A DNA stretch of 64,000 nucleotides from Syntrophaceae bacterium UBA2280 (GCA_002347685.1 DDWS01000063.1:1-64000); one strand, 5' to 3'. Positions 15,290-22,998 are shown, counted from the stretch's first letter. A program made the numbers and translations. The notes: generated from the letters alone by a model not told the origin.

Positions 15290-17977
15290 ATGGCACTGCA
15301 TAAAGACTTTCCGAAATCCCCGCACGCAATTCTTGATCCGGAAATTCGTTGGTTTCCCGCCGATGAGGCGCTGCGGGAAAGCAGCATGGAGAAACTCATG
15401 CCGCCGCTGGTGGCGGAGCTGCGCCGCAAGGTGAAAGAGTTTCGGGAGGGCGGATACGCGGGCGCGGCGGACACCAGCCGGAGCCTGCTCAATTGGTGGT
15501 TCAAAACTCCGCACCTGTTGCCGAAGACCGACGGAACAATGGTGGAGTATGAATACTACTTCGCCCAGCGCGAGGCGTTGGAGACGATCATCTATCTCTA
15601 CGATGTGGTGGGAGTTAAGGACAAGCACGATTTGATGCGTTTCGATGCAAGCGGTCTTGTATCCGGGAGCATGTTCGACGAAACCTGGCGGCGGTTCGTG
15701 GTGAAGATGGCGACAGGCAGCGGCAAGACCAAGGTGTTGAGCCTGGTACTGGCATGGAGCTTTTATCACAAACTGTATGATCCGGAATCGGAACTGGCGC
15801 GCAATTTTCTGGTCATTACGCCCAACATAATCGTTCTGGATCGGATTTACCGGGATTTCCAGGGGCTCCGTATCTTTTTCGAAGATCCGGTGCTGCCGGA
15901 TAACGGCGTGGACGGGCGCAACTGGCGCGACGATTTTCAACTGACGCTGCATCTGCAAGACGAAGTTCGTATCACCCGGCCTACGGGCAATATCTTTCTT
16001 ACCAACATCCACCGTGTTTATTCGGGCGACGACATCCCGCCTTCACCCGATGATGAAGACATGCGGGATTATTTTCTGGGCAAGCGTCCCACAGGAGCGA
16101 CCACAGATTCCAAAGTGGACTTGGGCATGATCGTTCGGGATATTGACGAGTTAATGGTGTTGAATGACGAGGCGCACCATATTCACGACCCGCGCATGGC
16201 CTGGTTCAAAGCCATTGAGGATATTCACAACCGGCTGAAGCAGAAGGGGGCGGCGCTGAGTATGCAGGTGGACACGACGGCCACGCCCAAGCACAACAAC
16301 GGTTCTATTTTTGTGCAAACCGTGGCTGATTACCCGCTGGTAGAGGCCATATCGCAAAACGTGGTCAAACATCCCGTTTTGCCAGACGCGCCGAGCCGCG
16401 CGAAATTGCAGGAGCGCCAGAGCGCGAAGTACACCGAGAAATACGAGGACTATATCCATTTGGGTGTGATCGAGTGGCGCAAAGCATACGCTGAACACGA
16501 GAAGATGGGCAAGAAGGCGATCCTGTTCGTAATGACCGACGATACGCGCAATTGCGACGATGTGGCCGAGTATCTGGAAGGGCATTACCCGGACTTGAAA
16601 GACGCCGTACTGGTCATTCACACCAAGAACAACGGCGATATTTCCGAATCCGCCTCCGGCAAGGACAAAGATGAACTGGAGAAACTGCGCAAACAGGCCA
16701 ATGAGATTGACGGCATGGACAGCCCATACAAGGCCATCGTCTCGGTCATGATGCTCAAAGAAGGTTGGGATGTGCGCAATGTCACTACCATAGTGGGACT
16801 GCGCGCCTATGCCGCTCAGAGCAATATCCTTCCAGAACAGACGCTGGGCCGGGGTTTGCGCAAAATGTATCCCGGCGATGTCGAAGAATACGTCAGTGTG
16901 GTCGGTACAAATGCCTTCATGGATTTCGTGGAATCCATACAGGCTGAAGGCGTGGTGCTGGAGCGCAAAGCGATGGGCGAAGGGACGGGGCCGAAGACGC
17001 CGCTGGTGGTCGAAGTTGACAAGGAGAACGTGAAGAAGGACATCGACGCTCTGGACATTGAAATCCCGGTATTGACGCCGCGTGTTTATCGGGAATACAA
17101 AAGTCTTGGTGATCTGGATGTGGGCACGCTGGGGCATCAGCGATTGCTGTATTTGCAGTTCAGCGAAGAGCAGCAGCGGGAGATCGTCTTTAAGGACATA
17201 GCCAACGGCGAGACAACGCATACCACAATTCTCGACACGGCAGGCGTTGCTGACTACCGTAGCGTGATCGGTTACTTCGCGCAGACTATTATGAAGGATC
17301 TGCGTCTGGTCAGTGGCTATGACGTGCTGTATGGCAAGGTCAAAACGTTTGTACAAGAGGAGTTGTTTGACCGTTCTGTGGAACTGGAAGATCCCAACAC
17401 ATTACGCAATCTGTCGGAACTGGCTGCCACCAAGACACTGATTGAGACCTTCAAAAAAGCTATCAATGCACTGACTGTCAGGGACAAAGGCGATGCCGAA
17501 ATTCGCGACACGATCAAGTTGCGCCAGACCCGGCCTTTTGTAGCCAAGGATCAAGGCTACCTTGTGCCGAAGAAAAGCGTCTTTAACCGTATCATTGGCG
17601 ACAACCAACTGGAACTTCAATTCGCCAACTTCCTGGAAGGTTGCGACGATGTGGTCTCTTTTGCGAAGAACTACATGGCAGTGCATTTCAAGCTTGATTA
17701 TGTCAATGCCGATGGTGACATTTCCAACTACTACCCGGATTTTATGGTCAAGCTCTCCAGGAAGCGGATTGTCATTGTCGAAACGAAAGGTCGGGAGGAC
17801 TTGGATGTGCCGTTGAAAATGGCACGGCTTCGGCAATGGTGCGAAGACGTCAACCATGTGCAAACAGACGTGGAGTATGACTTTGTTTACGTGGACGAAG
17901 AAAGTTTTGAAAAATACAAGCCCATTTCATTCCAAAAATTGCTGGAGGGATTTAAGGAATACAAAGGGGGAAAATAG
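15290..17977 (+). CDS. res: Type III restriction endonuclease (Res)
   Basis: This 895-residue protein starts at ATG 15290, 6 bases after dinD. The SF2 helicase part has Walker A MATGSGKTK (about 140-148), NDEAHH (about 291-296), a conserved TTATPK motif and a motif VI-like QTLGRGLRK (about 520). The C-terminus holds a PD-(D/E)xK nuclease: YYPDFM (about 813-818) and IVETKGRED (about 828-836). With Mod it forms the ATP-dependent restriction complex that cuts after collision of enzymes translocating from inversely oriented sites. All catalytic motifs look intact. Confidence 0.92.
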   Translation: MALHKDFPKSPHAILDPEIRWFPADEALRESSMEKLMPPLVAELRRKVKEFREGGYAGAADTSRSLLNWWFKTPHLLPKTDGTMVEYEYYFAQREALETIIYLYDVVGVKDKHDLMRFDASGLVSGSMFDETWRRFVVKMATGSGKTKVLSLVLAWSFYHKLYDPESELARNFLVITPNIIVLDRIYRDFQGLRIFFEDPVLPDNGVDGRNWRDDFQLTLHLQDEVRITRPTGNIFLTNIHRVYSGDDIPPSPDDEDMRDYFLGKRPTGATTDSKVDLGMIVRDIDELMVLNDEAHHIHDPRMAWFKAIEDIHNRLKQKGAALSMQVDTTATPKHNNGSIFVQTVADYPLVEAISQNVVKHPVLPDAPSRAKLQERQSAKYTEKYEDYIHLGVIEWRKAYAEHEKMGKKAILFVMTDDTRNCDDVAEYLEGHYPDLKDAVLVIHTKNNGDISESASGKDKDELEKLRKQANEIDGMDSPYKAIVSVMMLKEGWDVRNVTTIVGLRAYAAQSNILPEQTLGRGLRKMYPGDVEEYVSVVGTNAFMDFVESIQAEGVVLERKAMGEGTGPKTPLVVEVDKENVKKDIDALDIEIPVLTPRVYREYKSLGDLDVGTLGHQRLLYLQFSEEQQREIVFKDIANGETTHTTILDTAGVADYRSVIGYFAQTIMKDLRLVSGYDVLYGKVKTFVQEELFDRSVELEDPNTLRNLSELAATKTLIETFKKAINALTVRDKGDAEIRDTIKLRQTRPFVAKDQGYLVPKKSVFNRIIGDNQLELQFANFLEGCDDVVSFAKNYMAVHFKLDYVNADGDISNYYPDFMVKLSRKRIVIVETKGREDLDVPLKMARLRQWCEDVNHVQTDVEYDFVYVDEESFEKYKPISFQKLLEGFKEYKGGK

Positions 17978-18001
17978 CAAATCTCTGCATGGCTGCCGGT
18001 G

Positions 18002-18025
18002 AGATTTGATCGTTTGATCAAATCT
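18002..18025. terminator. Hairpin after the restriction operon
   Basis: AGATTTGATC and GATCAAATCT form a perfect 10-bp stem with loop GTTT, 25 bases after the res stop. There is no strong U-tract. It probably ends the operon transcript. Confidence 0.55.
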
Positions 18026-18286
18026 TCCGAACACAGCTATTTTCAAATCATTTAGTTGTAGGTAACCTTTGTAGACCAGGATAGGACTTCACTGGACACT
18101 GAATGTGAAGCCAAGAACAGGTCAAATTATATTATTAATTTCTAAATACTTGTTTAACCTTTAATATTACCAATCGGATGAAGCTTCTGCAAGGCCAGCA
18201 AAAGAGTCTGTTCGAACATATATGCCCTGGAATTCCATTTGCCGCTGTAGCTTTGATCTTCCGATCAACTTCTTGGCTAGTTTAGT
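18026..18286. other. Intergenic, no gene seen
   Basis: AT-rich sequence with no frame of interest and no repeat that I can see. Confidence 0.4.
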
Positions 18287-18585
18287 TCACCCGGCGTTGT
18301 TCACGAGAATGTCAATACGATTCTCGACCCAACCGGACAAAACGTCTTCATCGCTGAGGTTGTGCATGTACTTGATGAGGTAATGCAGGGAAACCATCAG
18401 GCGAGTGCTGATGGCCGGGCGACCCTGATCCGGGCTGTAGGTCGCGCCGAACAGCTCGTCGAGTCGATTCCAATCAACCGTTTTGGTCAGCCTTACCAGG
18501 GGGGGCGCAGATCGATGATCTGGCAAAGCTCCGAACGAAACAATTCTTCTTGCCGACTGTGCTGGGGTGATCGCTTTGGTTTCAT
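18287..18585 (-). pseudogene. IS5/IS1182-like transposase N-terminus, frameshifted and truncated
   Basis: On the minus strand ATG 18585 begins MKPKRSPQHSRQEELFRSEL, then a frameshift in a seven-C run at about 18503-18509. The next frame continues TVDWNRLDELFGATYSPDQG, then RPAISTRLMVSLHYL and LSDEDVLSGWVEN. This is the start of IS5-group transposases. After VEN it changes abruptly to RIDILVNNAG and stops. That ending is the short-chain-dehydrogenase NNAG motif, so the transposase fragment is fused to unrelated debris. Confidence 0.75.
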
Positions 18586-18729
18586 AGGTAAAATTTGCAA
18601 GCTTTCTGTGGTTTTGTTGTCGAAATCCTGCAAATTACATGGCATTAAATCAATCGTTTGTTCTGTTATATTATATAGATATAATGTTTTTCAGGATCGA
18701 CTGATTTAGGGTATTTTGACTGCAAAAAA

Positions 18730-18762
18730 ATTCCCGGGAGAATTCATATTGAACTCCCGGGA
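18730..18762. repeat. 10-bp hairpin (TTCCCGGGAG arms)
   Basis: TTCCCGGGAG and CTCCCGGGAA are perfect complements around a 13-base loop. It immediately precedes and overlaps the transposase remnant at 18749. Confidence 0.8.
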
Positions 18763-18925
18763 ATCCATGCTGTTTGGCAAGTACACGATTCAAAGCTTGC
18801 TGGATCAATTTGATGTGATCGAATGCTTTGGCAGACCCGGAAAAGACTTGCGAGTGGGCGACATCACCAAGAAACAATAGGAACTTTACAATACCCTTGG
18901 TGTGGTTCCGCCTTCATCGTTATGA
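18749..18925 (+). pseudogene. IS1634-like transposase C-terminal remnant
   Basis: The frame reads QSLLDQFDVIECFGRPGKDL, then RVGDITKKQ, TAG, then ELYNTLGVVPPSS and a stop. This resembles the end of IS1634/IS4-group transposases (DQFDVIE...E-I-T-K-K-Q-R-E-L-Y). The internal TAG at 18878-18880 shows decay. Everything upstream is missing. Confidence 0.6.
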
Positions 18926-18939
18926 GGTGACGGGAATCC

Positions 18940-19432
18940 AGGCTTGAAGCGGTATTGCCAGGAAAATTCAGGGAGATTGTTGAGGAAAACATCAGAAAAG
19001 TATTGGACGTTGAAGTTATTAATAAAATACCTTTATATTTTGACGTCGCAAGAGATAGGTATAGAATATTATTGCATTCAAGGACATCGGAACTGGAGAG
19101 AGATTGAGGAACTGCGCCATAATTTGGAGGACGCGACTGAGAGGCATAAATTGCAATTACGAAGATTGTCTGAAGAACTTCTGAAAGACTACGCCCCCCA
19201 TCAAAGAAGAATCATCGAAATCAAGGAGGAGATATCGAAACATGCAAACGAAACACTGCAGAATATTTCCATAAACGTTCCCATTGATAAACGTCATCGG
19301 TTGAGCGCTCCATTGTTTAATTCATCACGGCCATTTAAAGAACAAACAGAAAGAATGGATAGCTATAGATCATTTAAAAGAAAGAATATGATCCCCCGTT
19401 CAGAACCACAAGACGAGGAAAAAAATGGCTGA
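18940..19432 (+). pseudogene. Frameshifted hypothetical protein
   Basis: One frame, from about 18952, reads KFREIVEENIRKVLDVEVIN, then KIPLYFDVARDRYRILLHSR and stops at about 19107. A second frame picks up REIEELRHNLEDATERHKLQ and runs to 19432 as a long charged helix. The two parts read as one protein broken by a frameshift near 19095-19110. I do not recognise it. The C-terminal half is hydrophilic and coiled-coil-like. Confidence 0.4.
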
Positions 19433-19823
19433 TGTAACATCTAATTATTATAAGCAGATAGGCTTTCCGCTCTGATCTTGCCGCCTTTTAATGAAATCCG
19501 CTGCAGGAAGGCATCTGATTCCGGTGCAAAACGGCAGTTATTTATGATGTATCGGGATGACCTGCCGCCATGGCGGAAACAGATGCCTTCATCCTGGAAT
19601 GAAACTACTCCCTGTGCTCTCGGGAAGCAACGGGGATCTCCCTCGGCGCCATGCACAACCCCAACCGGCTATAGATTGTGGCTGAAAAGATAGAGTAAAT
19701 AGAATGCATGCGCCGTTCGCGAATGTCCATCCACAATTCATCACATTCACTTCCTTGCAATATATTTTTTTTTGACTTCATTCTCTGTCCTACCAGGACA
19801 TGGAAAAATAGCTGGAAAATAGC
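19433..19823. other. Intergenic, no gene seen
   Basis: Only short frames occur. A stretch at about 19478-19600 shares scattered words with 60750-60810 (CGCTGCA, GATTCCG, ACGGCAG, TGGCGGA), perhaps old shared debris. No supported gene. Confidence 0.35.
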
Positions 19824-19852
19824 TTGACATATACTAAGCGTTATGGTATAAT
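19824..19852 (+). promoter_or_regulatory. Perfect consensus sigma-70 promoter
   Basis: TTGACA (19824-19829), a 17-base spacer and TATAAT (19847-19852) match the vegetative consensus exactly. It points toward the cas6e-like gene 360 bases downstream. No good reading frame fills the gap, so the transcript would have a long leader. Confidence 0.85.
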
Positions 19853-19861
19853 ACGCATAAC
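19840..19861. promoter_or_regulatory. Inverted repeat over the -10 element
   Basis: GTTATG (19840-19845) and CATAAC (19856-19861) are perfect 6-bp arms that bracket the -10 box. A repressor bound here would occlude the strong promoter. The binding protein is unknown. Confidence 0.5.
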
Positions 19862-20175
19862 AAAATTTGGTTGTTCATGTTAGACAAGGAAAACGAAATG
19901 AAATAGTCCAAGCGATACAAGAAATAACAATATTAAGCGAATTACCGTTCCTGCCGGTAAGGGCAGAAATGCGAAGACGGCAGGAAATTTTCTTTAGCCG
20001 GTACAAAATGGAGAAGAAAAAATAAAATTGAAAGGCTATGAACGAGTCGGGTGCCGAGGTGATTATTTGTATTTTTGGGAAGTTTGGAAAGCCTTGGACA
20101 CGACAATAAGAGAGTGGTTGAGGTGATGGGTTCATGAGTTCTCAATTTAAAAATGTCCTCCAATGGTGGTCATGT
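19853..20175 (+). other. Long leader between strong promoter and cas6e-like gene
   Basis: This would be transcribed from 19824. It holds only short frames. The longest runs from about TTG 19868 to TAA near 20023, with no recognised features. It could be an untranslated leader, a small RNA or a decayed gene. Confidence 0.35.
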
Positions 20176-20204
20176 AATATTCCCCGCGGGTGCGGGGGCG
20201 AAAG
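20176..20204 (+). promoter_or_regulatory. CRISPR type I-E repeat-like hairpin in the cas6e leader
   Basis: The sequence ATATTCCCCGCGGGTGCGGG plus a further GG matches the first two thirds of typical type I-E repeats. CCCCGC (20182-20187) and GCGGGG (20192-20197) form the stem that Cas6e enzymes recognise. The 3' handle is degenerate: GCGAAAGG replaces the usual ATGAACCG. The hairpin ends a few bases before the ribosome site AAGGAG of the cas6e-like gene. Only one copy is present, with no spacer array. Confidence 0.65.
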
Positions 20205-20213
20205 GAGATGAAA

Positions 20214-20756
20214 GTGGATTATTTGACCAGAATTAATGGCATGGGCGGGGATGACTACCGGGTTCACCAGGATCTTAAAGAGTTGTTCGAGGGAAGATTC
20301 CTTTTTCAGCGCAATCGCTACGAAGTGCTTGTCCTTAGTGAACAGGCGCCCAGATATACTCGGGATTTCCTGGTTCATTTCCGGAATGTGTCAGGTATCA
20401 TCGACATGATCTGTGAAGGCGATGAGCTTGCTTTTTCGCTGCGGGTCAACCCTGTGGTTACGAAGTTCATGGACGGCAAGAACCGCCGGCTGCCCATCGA
20501 GGACTACCGGCTGAAGGAGTGGATCGGCCAGAAGTTGAAGGACGCGGGCCTCGAAGCCAGATTTGTTTTCAAGACCGAAGGGGGAAGGCGATCCACGCGG
20601 AAGGAAAAGACCATTACCCTGTCTTCGGTCATGGTACGGGGTGTCGCAAAGATTGCGGACATTGACGTTTTTCTGAAGGCTCTGGACAGTGGCATCGGGC
20701 ATGCCAAGGGTCTCGGTTACGGGTTTCTCAATATCTTTGGGGAGGATGAGCCGTGA
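20214..20756 (+). CDS. Orphan Cas6e-like CRISPR RNA endoribonuclease
   Basis: This encodes about 180 residues. The general plan fits Cas6e/CasE: an N-terminal strand MDYLTRINGMGGDDYRVHQD with the family's H-Q/H-R helix, then VLVLSEQAP, a central F-S-L-R-V-N-P strand, a GRRSTRKEK basic stretch and a C-terminal Gly-rich loop GIGHAKGLGYGFLNIF. Cas6e cuts CRISPR repeats at the base of their hairpin and stays bound to crRNA. GTG 20214 is preferred, because AAGGAG at 20202-20207 abuts ATG 20208 but is 6 bases from GTG. No other cas gene or array is visible. A repeat-like hairpin lies in its own leader. The length is a little below the usual 200-220 residues. Confidence 0.72.
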   Translation: MDYLTRINGMGGDDYRVHQDLKELFEGRFLFQRNRYEVLVLSEQAPRYTRDFLVHFRNVSGIIDMICEGDELAFSLRVNPVVTKFMDGKNRRLPIEDYRLKEWIGQKLKDAGLEARFVFKTEGGRRSTRKEKTITLSSVMVRGVAKIADIDVFLKALDSGIGHAKGLGYGFLNIFGEDEP

Positions 20757-20883
20757 GCCAATGCAGTTCCGCGCCCGTTACATGGCGGAAACCAGGGCGA
20801 TTGCGGATAACGGAAACAAGTACAACACACAGGTGCACCAATACAATGTTTGCACCGGCGCGATAGGCGCGGCGCTTAGTTAG
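20747..20883 (+). CDS. Small protein overlapping cas6e end
   Basis: This encodes 45 residues from ATG 20747, overlapping the last codons of the cas6e-like gene in another frame. ATG 20762 is an alternative. The product is hydrophilic (MSREPMQFRARYMAETRAIA, then an Asn/Gln-rich NGNKYNTQVHQYN) with a short apolar tail. Not recognised. It is 12 bases upstream of the GTG of the next small gene, so all three appear to be one operon. Confidence 0.4.
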
Positions 20884-20895
20884 GACGGAGGCGAA

Positions 20896-21129
20896 GTGGA
20901 CAAGGGCTTTAACCGGGAAATAGAAATAAATATTCACAAAAGGTCACTCCTGGACCTTGCGATGGGATACATCGGGATGTTCATTGGTATTGCGATGATG
21001 ACGACACGTAAAGGAATAGCCAGAGCAGCCTATGTGTGCCGCCCCTCGGCAGAGTTGATGATCATGGCCGCCGCTATAGCGACACAGGGCGGTTTGATGT
21101 TTCTGCTCATGCGATATTTTCAGAAGTAG
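20896..21129 (+). CDS. Small two-helix membrane protein
   Basis: This encodes 77 residues from GTG 20896, with a purine-rich ribosome site (GGACGGAGG). The N-terminus is charged. Two hydrophobic helices follow, at about 20-38 and 53-73, separated by a basic loop containing TTRKGIARAAYVCRP. The size and topology are holin- or small-toxin-like, but no family is recognised. It is the last gene of the cas6e-like mini-operon. All but its first four codons recur unchanged at 1-223, so selection or recent conversion keeps the copies identical. Confidence 0.55.
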   Translation: MDKGFNREIEINIHKRSLLDLAMGYIGMFIGIAMMTTRKGIARAAYVCRPSAELMIMAAAIATQGGLMFLLMRYFQK

Positions 21130-21757
21130 TGGGGTACTATCAACTAGGGCCGTAAAAACCCAGTCCCTCAGGCCGGGAGGATGTGAAGTGGCATAGCAAT
21201 AGCGGAGGTAATGTGGACAGTATCAGGGGCGGCAGAGCACGGGTTACTTCGGGCGTCCTCCTAAAGTGTCGTGTATCTGCCCTCTCTGGTCGTCATTTCC
21301 ACCAGACGAAAAAAAGCCAAAATTAAAATATAGCCAAATATTCAGCAGGAAGGCAAAACAAGCAAAAAATGAAAATTTATGAGCAAACAAATAAAAGAAA
21401 TACATTGGCCAATAAGAAGTGAAATTTATGAAGCCGCCCGTGTCCTTGGAACGAAAGGGGGGGGGCTGTTCGGAGCGAAAAGAAACTAGCTGCTGCGAGG
21501 AAGAATCTCCAAAAAGCCATTGGAAAGAAGAAGGGTAAAAAGTATCCGGGATTGTATAATTTGGAGAGAATAGCTGCGCTCAAAGCGCAAAAAGTGACCC
21601 GCATTGTCCAATATGAACTGGGAACGCAGGCACAATTGCTCGGCCGGAAAGGCGGCCTGGTGAAAAGTGAACGCAAGGCCCGTACTTCAAGAATGAACGC
21701 CCGCGGCGGGCCTGAAGGAAAAGGGAAGAAAGCGGGGCGAAAACCGATCTATCATTT
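20907..21757 (+). repeat. Direct repeat copy 2 (about 850 bp)
   Basis: This is the second copy of 1-849 in the same orientation. Here the left boundary is visible only relative to the window edge. On the right, homology ends at 21757, where a fragment of a sigma-54 activator begins. Recombination between the copies would delete or circularise about 20.9 kb. Confidence 0.95.
21157..21186 (+). other. omegaRNA/IS605-type terminal hairpin-like sequence, copy 2
   Basis: This is the same as 251-280 except that the loop reads CTCA instead of TTCA. It lies 28 bases after the small membrane-protein gene. No tnpB gene is adjacent. Confidence 0.25.
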
Positions 21758-21820
21758 TCAAAAGATATGGTTGGCCGATTCCAAGCCGCCTCAGGGGGGA
21801 CAATTCTATTGGACGAAATA
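21379..21820 (+). pseudogene. Basic repeat-motif protein, frameshifted (copy 2)
   Basis: ATG 21379 opens the frame (MSKQIKEIHWPIRSEIYEAA). The G-run at about 21458-21467 is 2 bases longer than in copy 1, so the frame ends at TAG soon after. The original frame resumes downstream, at TTG 21552, and reads through to the repeat end at 21757. It then enters unrelated sequence and stops near 21820. Comparing the two copies gives the ancestral protein: copy 2 has the intact start and copy 1 the intact 3' end. Confidence 0.5.
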
Positions 21821-22097
21821 GGCGACGTTTCTCCAAGAATACAGATCAAGCTTTTAAGAGTTTTGGAAGAAAAAGAATTCGAGAGAGTGGGTGAATCCGT
21901 TCCCACGAGGACCGATGCTCGTGTTATTGCCTGCACGAATCAGGACCTGAAGGAATAGGTCAGATTGGGTGAATTCAGGGAAGATCTTAACTATCGCCTG
22001 ATGGTTGTAGAGTTGAAAATACCCTCCCTTAAAGAAAGATCGGAGGATATTCCGCTGCTTGTAAATCATTTTGTAAATATGATGAAAGAGGACTAGC
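21762..22097 (+). pseudogene. Fragment of a sigma-54 activator AAA+ domain
   Basis: The frame reads GRFQAASGGTILLDEIGDVS, then RIQIKLLRVLEEKEFERVGE, VIACTNQDL, TAG (21956-21958), GEFREDLNYRLMVVELKIPS and IPLLVNHFVNMM before a final stop. This is the middle of an NtrC-type AAA+ domain, from just after the GAFT(G/S)A loop to sensor II. Start, P-loop, DNA-binding domain and integrity are all lost. Confidence 0.85.
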
Positions 22098-22205
22098 TGG
22101 ACCGTTTCACCTTGCGCGGCAAAACAAAGGTCAACGCGCAGTGGATTTTCTTCTGCATCGTGCACGATTTAATAAAGATCCACCGCTATCAGGAGGGATA
22201 TGCAT
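22093..22205 (+). pseudogene. IS1182/IS5-like transposase C-terminal fragment
   Basis: After a stop the frame reads LDRFTLRGKTKVNAQWIFFC, then IVHDLIKIHRYQEGYA and a stop. This matches the conserved end of IS1182-type transposases (R-G-K-x-K-V-x-x-Q-W...C-x-V-H-N). It is a short remnant fused to the regulator fragment. Confidence 0.6.
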
Positions 22206-22346
22206 AAGAAAGAGGCCCATAAGCAGGAAACGGATACTTCAGTACTCCGAGCTCCGAGAAGATAAAAAGAGTAAAAAAAGCGTAAATGATTTAGCAATAG
22301 AAAAACCGGCAACAAAGATCGATCAACAGAAAAATAGAATGGAACG
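22198..22346 (+). repeat. Dispersed 149-bp repeat, copy 1
   Basis: This segment is similar to 60309-60457 in the same orientation, with many shared blocks (AGAGGCCCATAA, AGGAAACGGATACTT, CGTAAATGATTTAGCAA, GCAACAAAGATCGATCA). It has small insertions and deletions. No intact protein spans it in either copy. Confidence 0.75.
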
Positions 22347-22548
22347 TTTATTCCACCTCAATAAGAAATTAGGAGATATCTTTACAATCACAAAGGTGCA
22401 CTTCGATGACACTCTATACACCCCTTTGCAGCCCCTCCGAGCCATGCGCTGTCTGCGGCGAGATGACCATTGCCCACAAAAATGCTGCAATCGAGTGATG
22501 GACAACGTATTTGCATTCCCTGCGCACAAAAAAAGCTGACCGTCATTA
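22347..22548. other. Intergenic debris
   Basis: One frame contains CAVCGEMTIAHKNAAIE, then a stop, resembling the end of a Cys-containing small protein. It is broken and I do not call it a gene. Confidence 0.3.
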
Positions 22549-22965
22549 TCAGGGAATGTGCTTGCCCTGCGTTGCCATCATAAATCCCGCGTGCTTGACG
22601 CTCTTGATGGACTTGAGCTTCTGAAAGAGCTCTTCGATTTCTTTCGCTTTTCCCCTGGTCACGATAATTTCAAAGCAGTTGCGGTGATCCATGTGAATAT
22701 GCTGACTGGATAAAATGCAGGAATGATAATCATGCTGGACATCCAGCACTTTGGTGACCAGTTCGCGGGTGTGGTGATCGTAAACAAGTGTGATTGCACC
22801 CGTTACTTCCTTATTTTCCGTCCACTCTTTTTTGACTAGTTCTTCACGGATCATATCGCGCAGAGCTTCGGAGCGGTTGGTGTATTTCCTCTGCTTGATC
22901 AGTCGGTCAAACTGGGTAAGAAGATCTTCCTCCAGCGACACTCCGAAACGGACTAGTTTTGACAT
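22549..22965 (-). CDS. nikR: Nickel-responsive regulator NikR
   Basis: This 138-residue protein has a ribbon-helix-helix N-terminus (residues 1-45, VRFGVSLEEDLLTQFDRLI) and a C-terminal ACT-like metal domain. The high-affinity nickel ligands of NikR align with His78, His89, His91 and Cys97 (motif QHIHMDHRNC). NikR binds DNA when loaded with nickel and represses uptake genes. It ends the minus-strand metal-uptake operon but also has its own promoter in the 68-base gap upstream. The context strongly suggests nickel as the transported metal. Confidence 0.93.
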   Translation of the reverse strand: MSKLVRFGVSLEEDLLTQFDRLIKQRKYTNRSEALRDMIREELVKKEWTENKEVTGAITLVYDHHTRELVTKVLDVQHDYHSCILSSQHIHMDHRNCFEIIVTRGKAKEIEELFQKLKSIKSVKHAGFMMATQGKHIP

Positions 22966-22991
22966 ATTTTCGACCTCCCCGCGCTATCATA

Positions 22992-22998
22992 GTAACAC
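22992..22998 (-). promoter_or_regulatory. Candidate NikR half-site at the nikR promoter
   Basis: GTAACAC on the plus strand (GTGTTAC on the minus strand) lies just downstream of the nikR -10 box. Non-enteric NikR sites have been described, as I recall, as GTGTTAC-N13/14-GTAACAC. A clear second half is not seen here. The same 7-mer is at 29223-29229 before the tonB gene. Confidence 0.35.

Noticed and set aside
14696..16012. 438-codon minus-strand frame under dinD and res
   Set aside because: It spans two real genes on the opposite strand and has no protein-like motifs.
16151..17356. 401-codon minus-strand frame under res
   Set aside because: Antisense shadow of the helicase/nuclease gene.
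20176..20204. A CRISPR array
   Set aside because: Only one repeat-like unit is present. No second repeat occurs at a 60-bp spacing on either side, so it is not called an array.
22141..22539. 132-codon plus-strand frame
   Set aside because: It crosses a transposase tail, a dispersed repeat and intergenic debris in one accidental frame.
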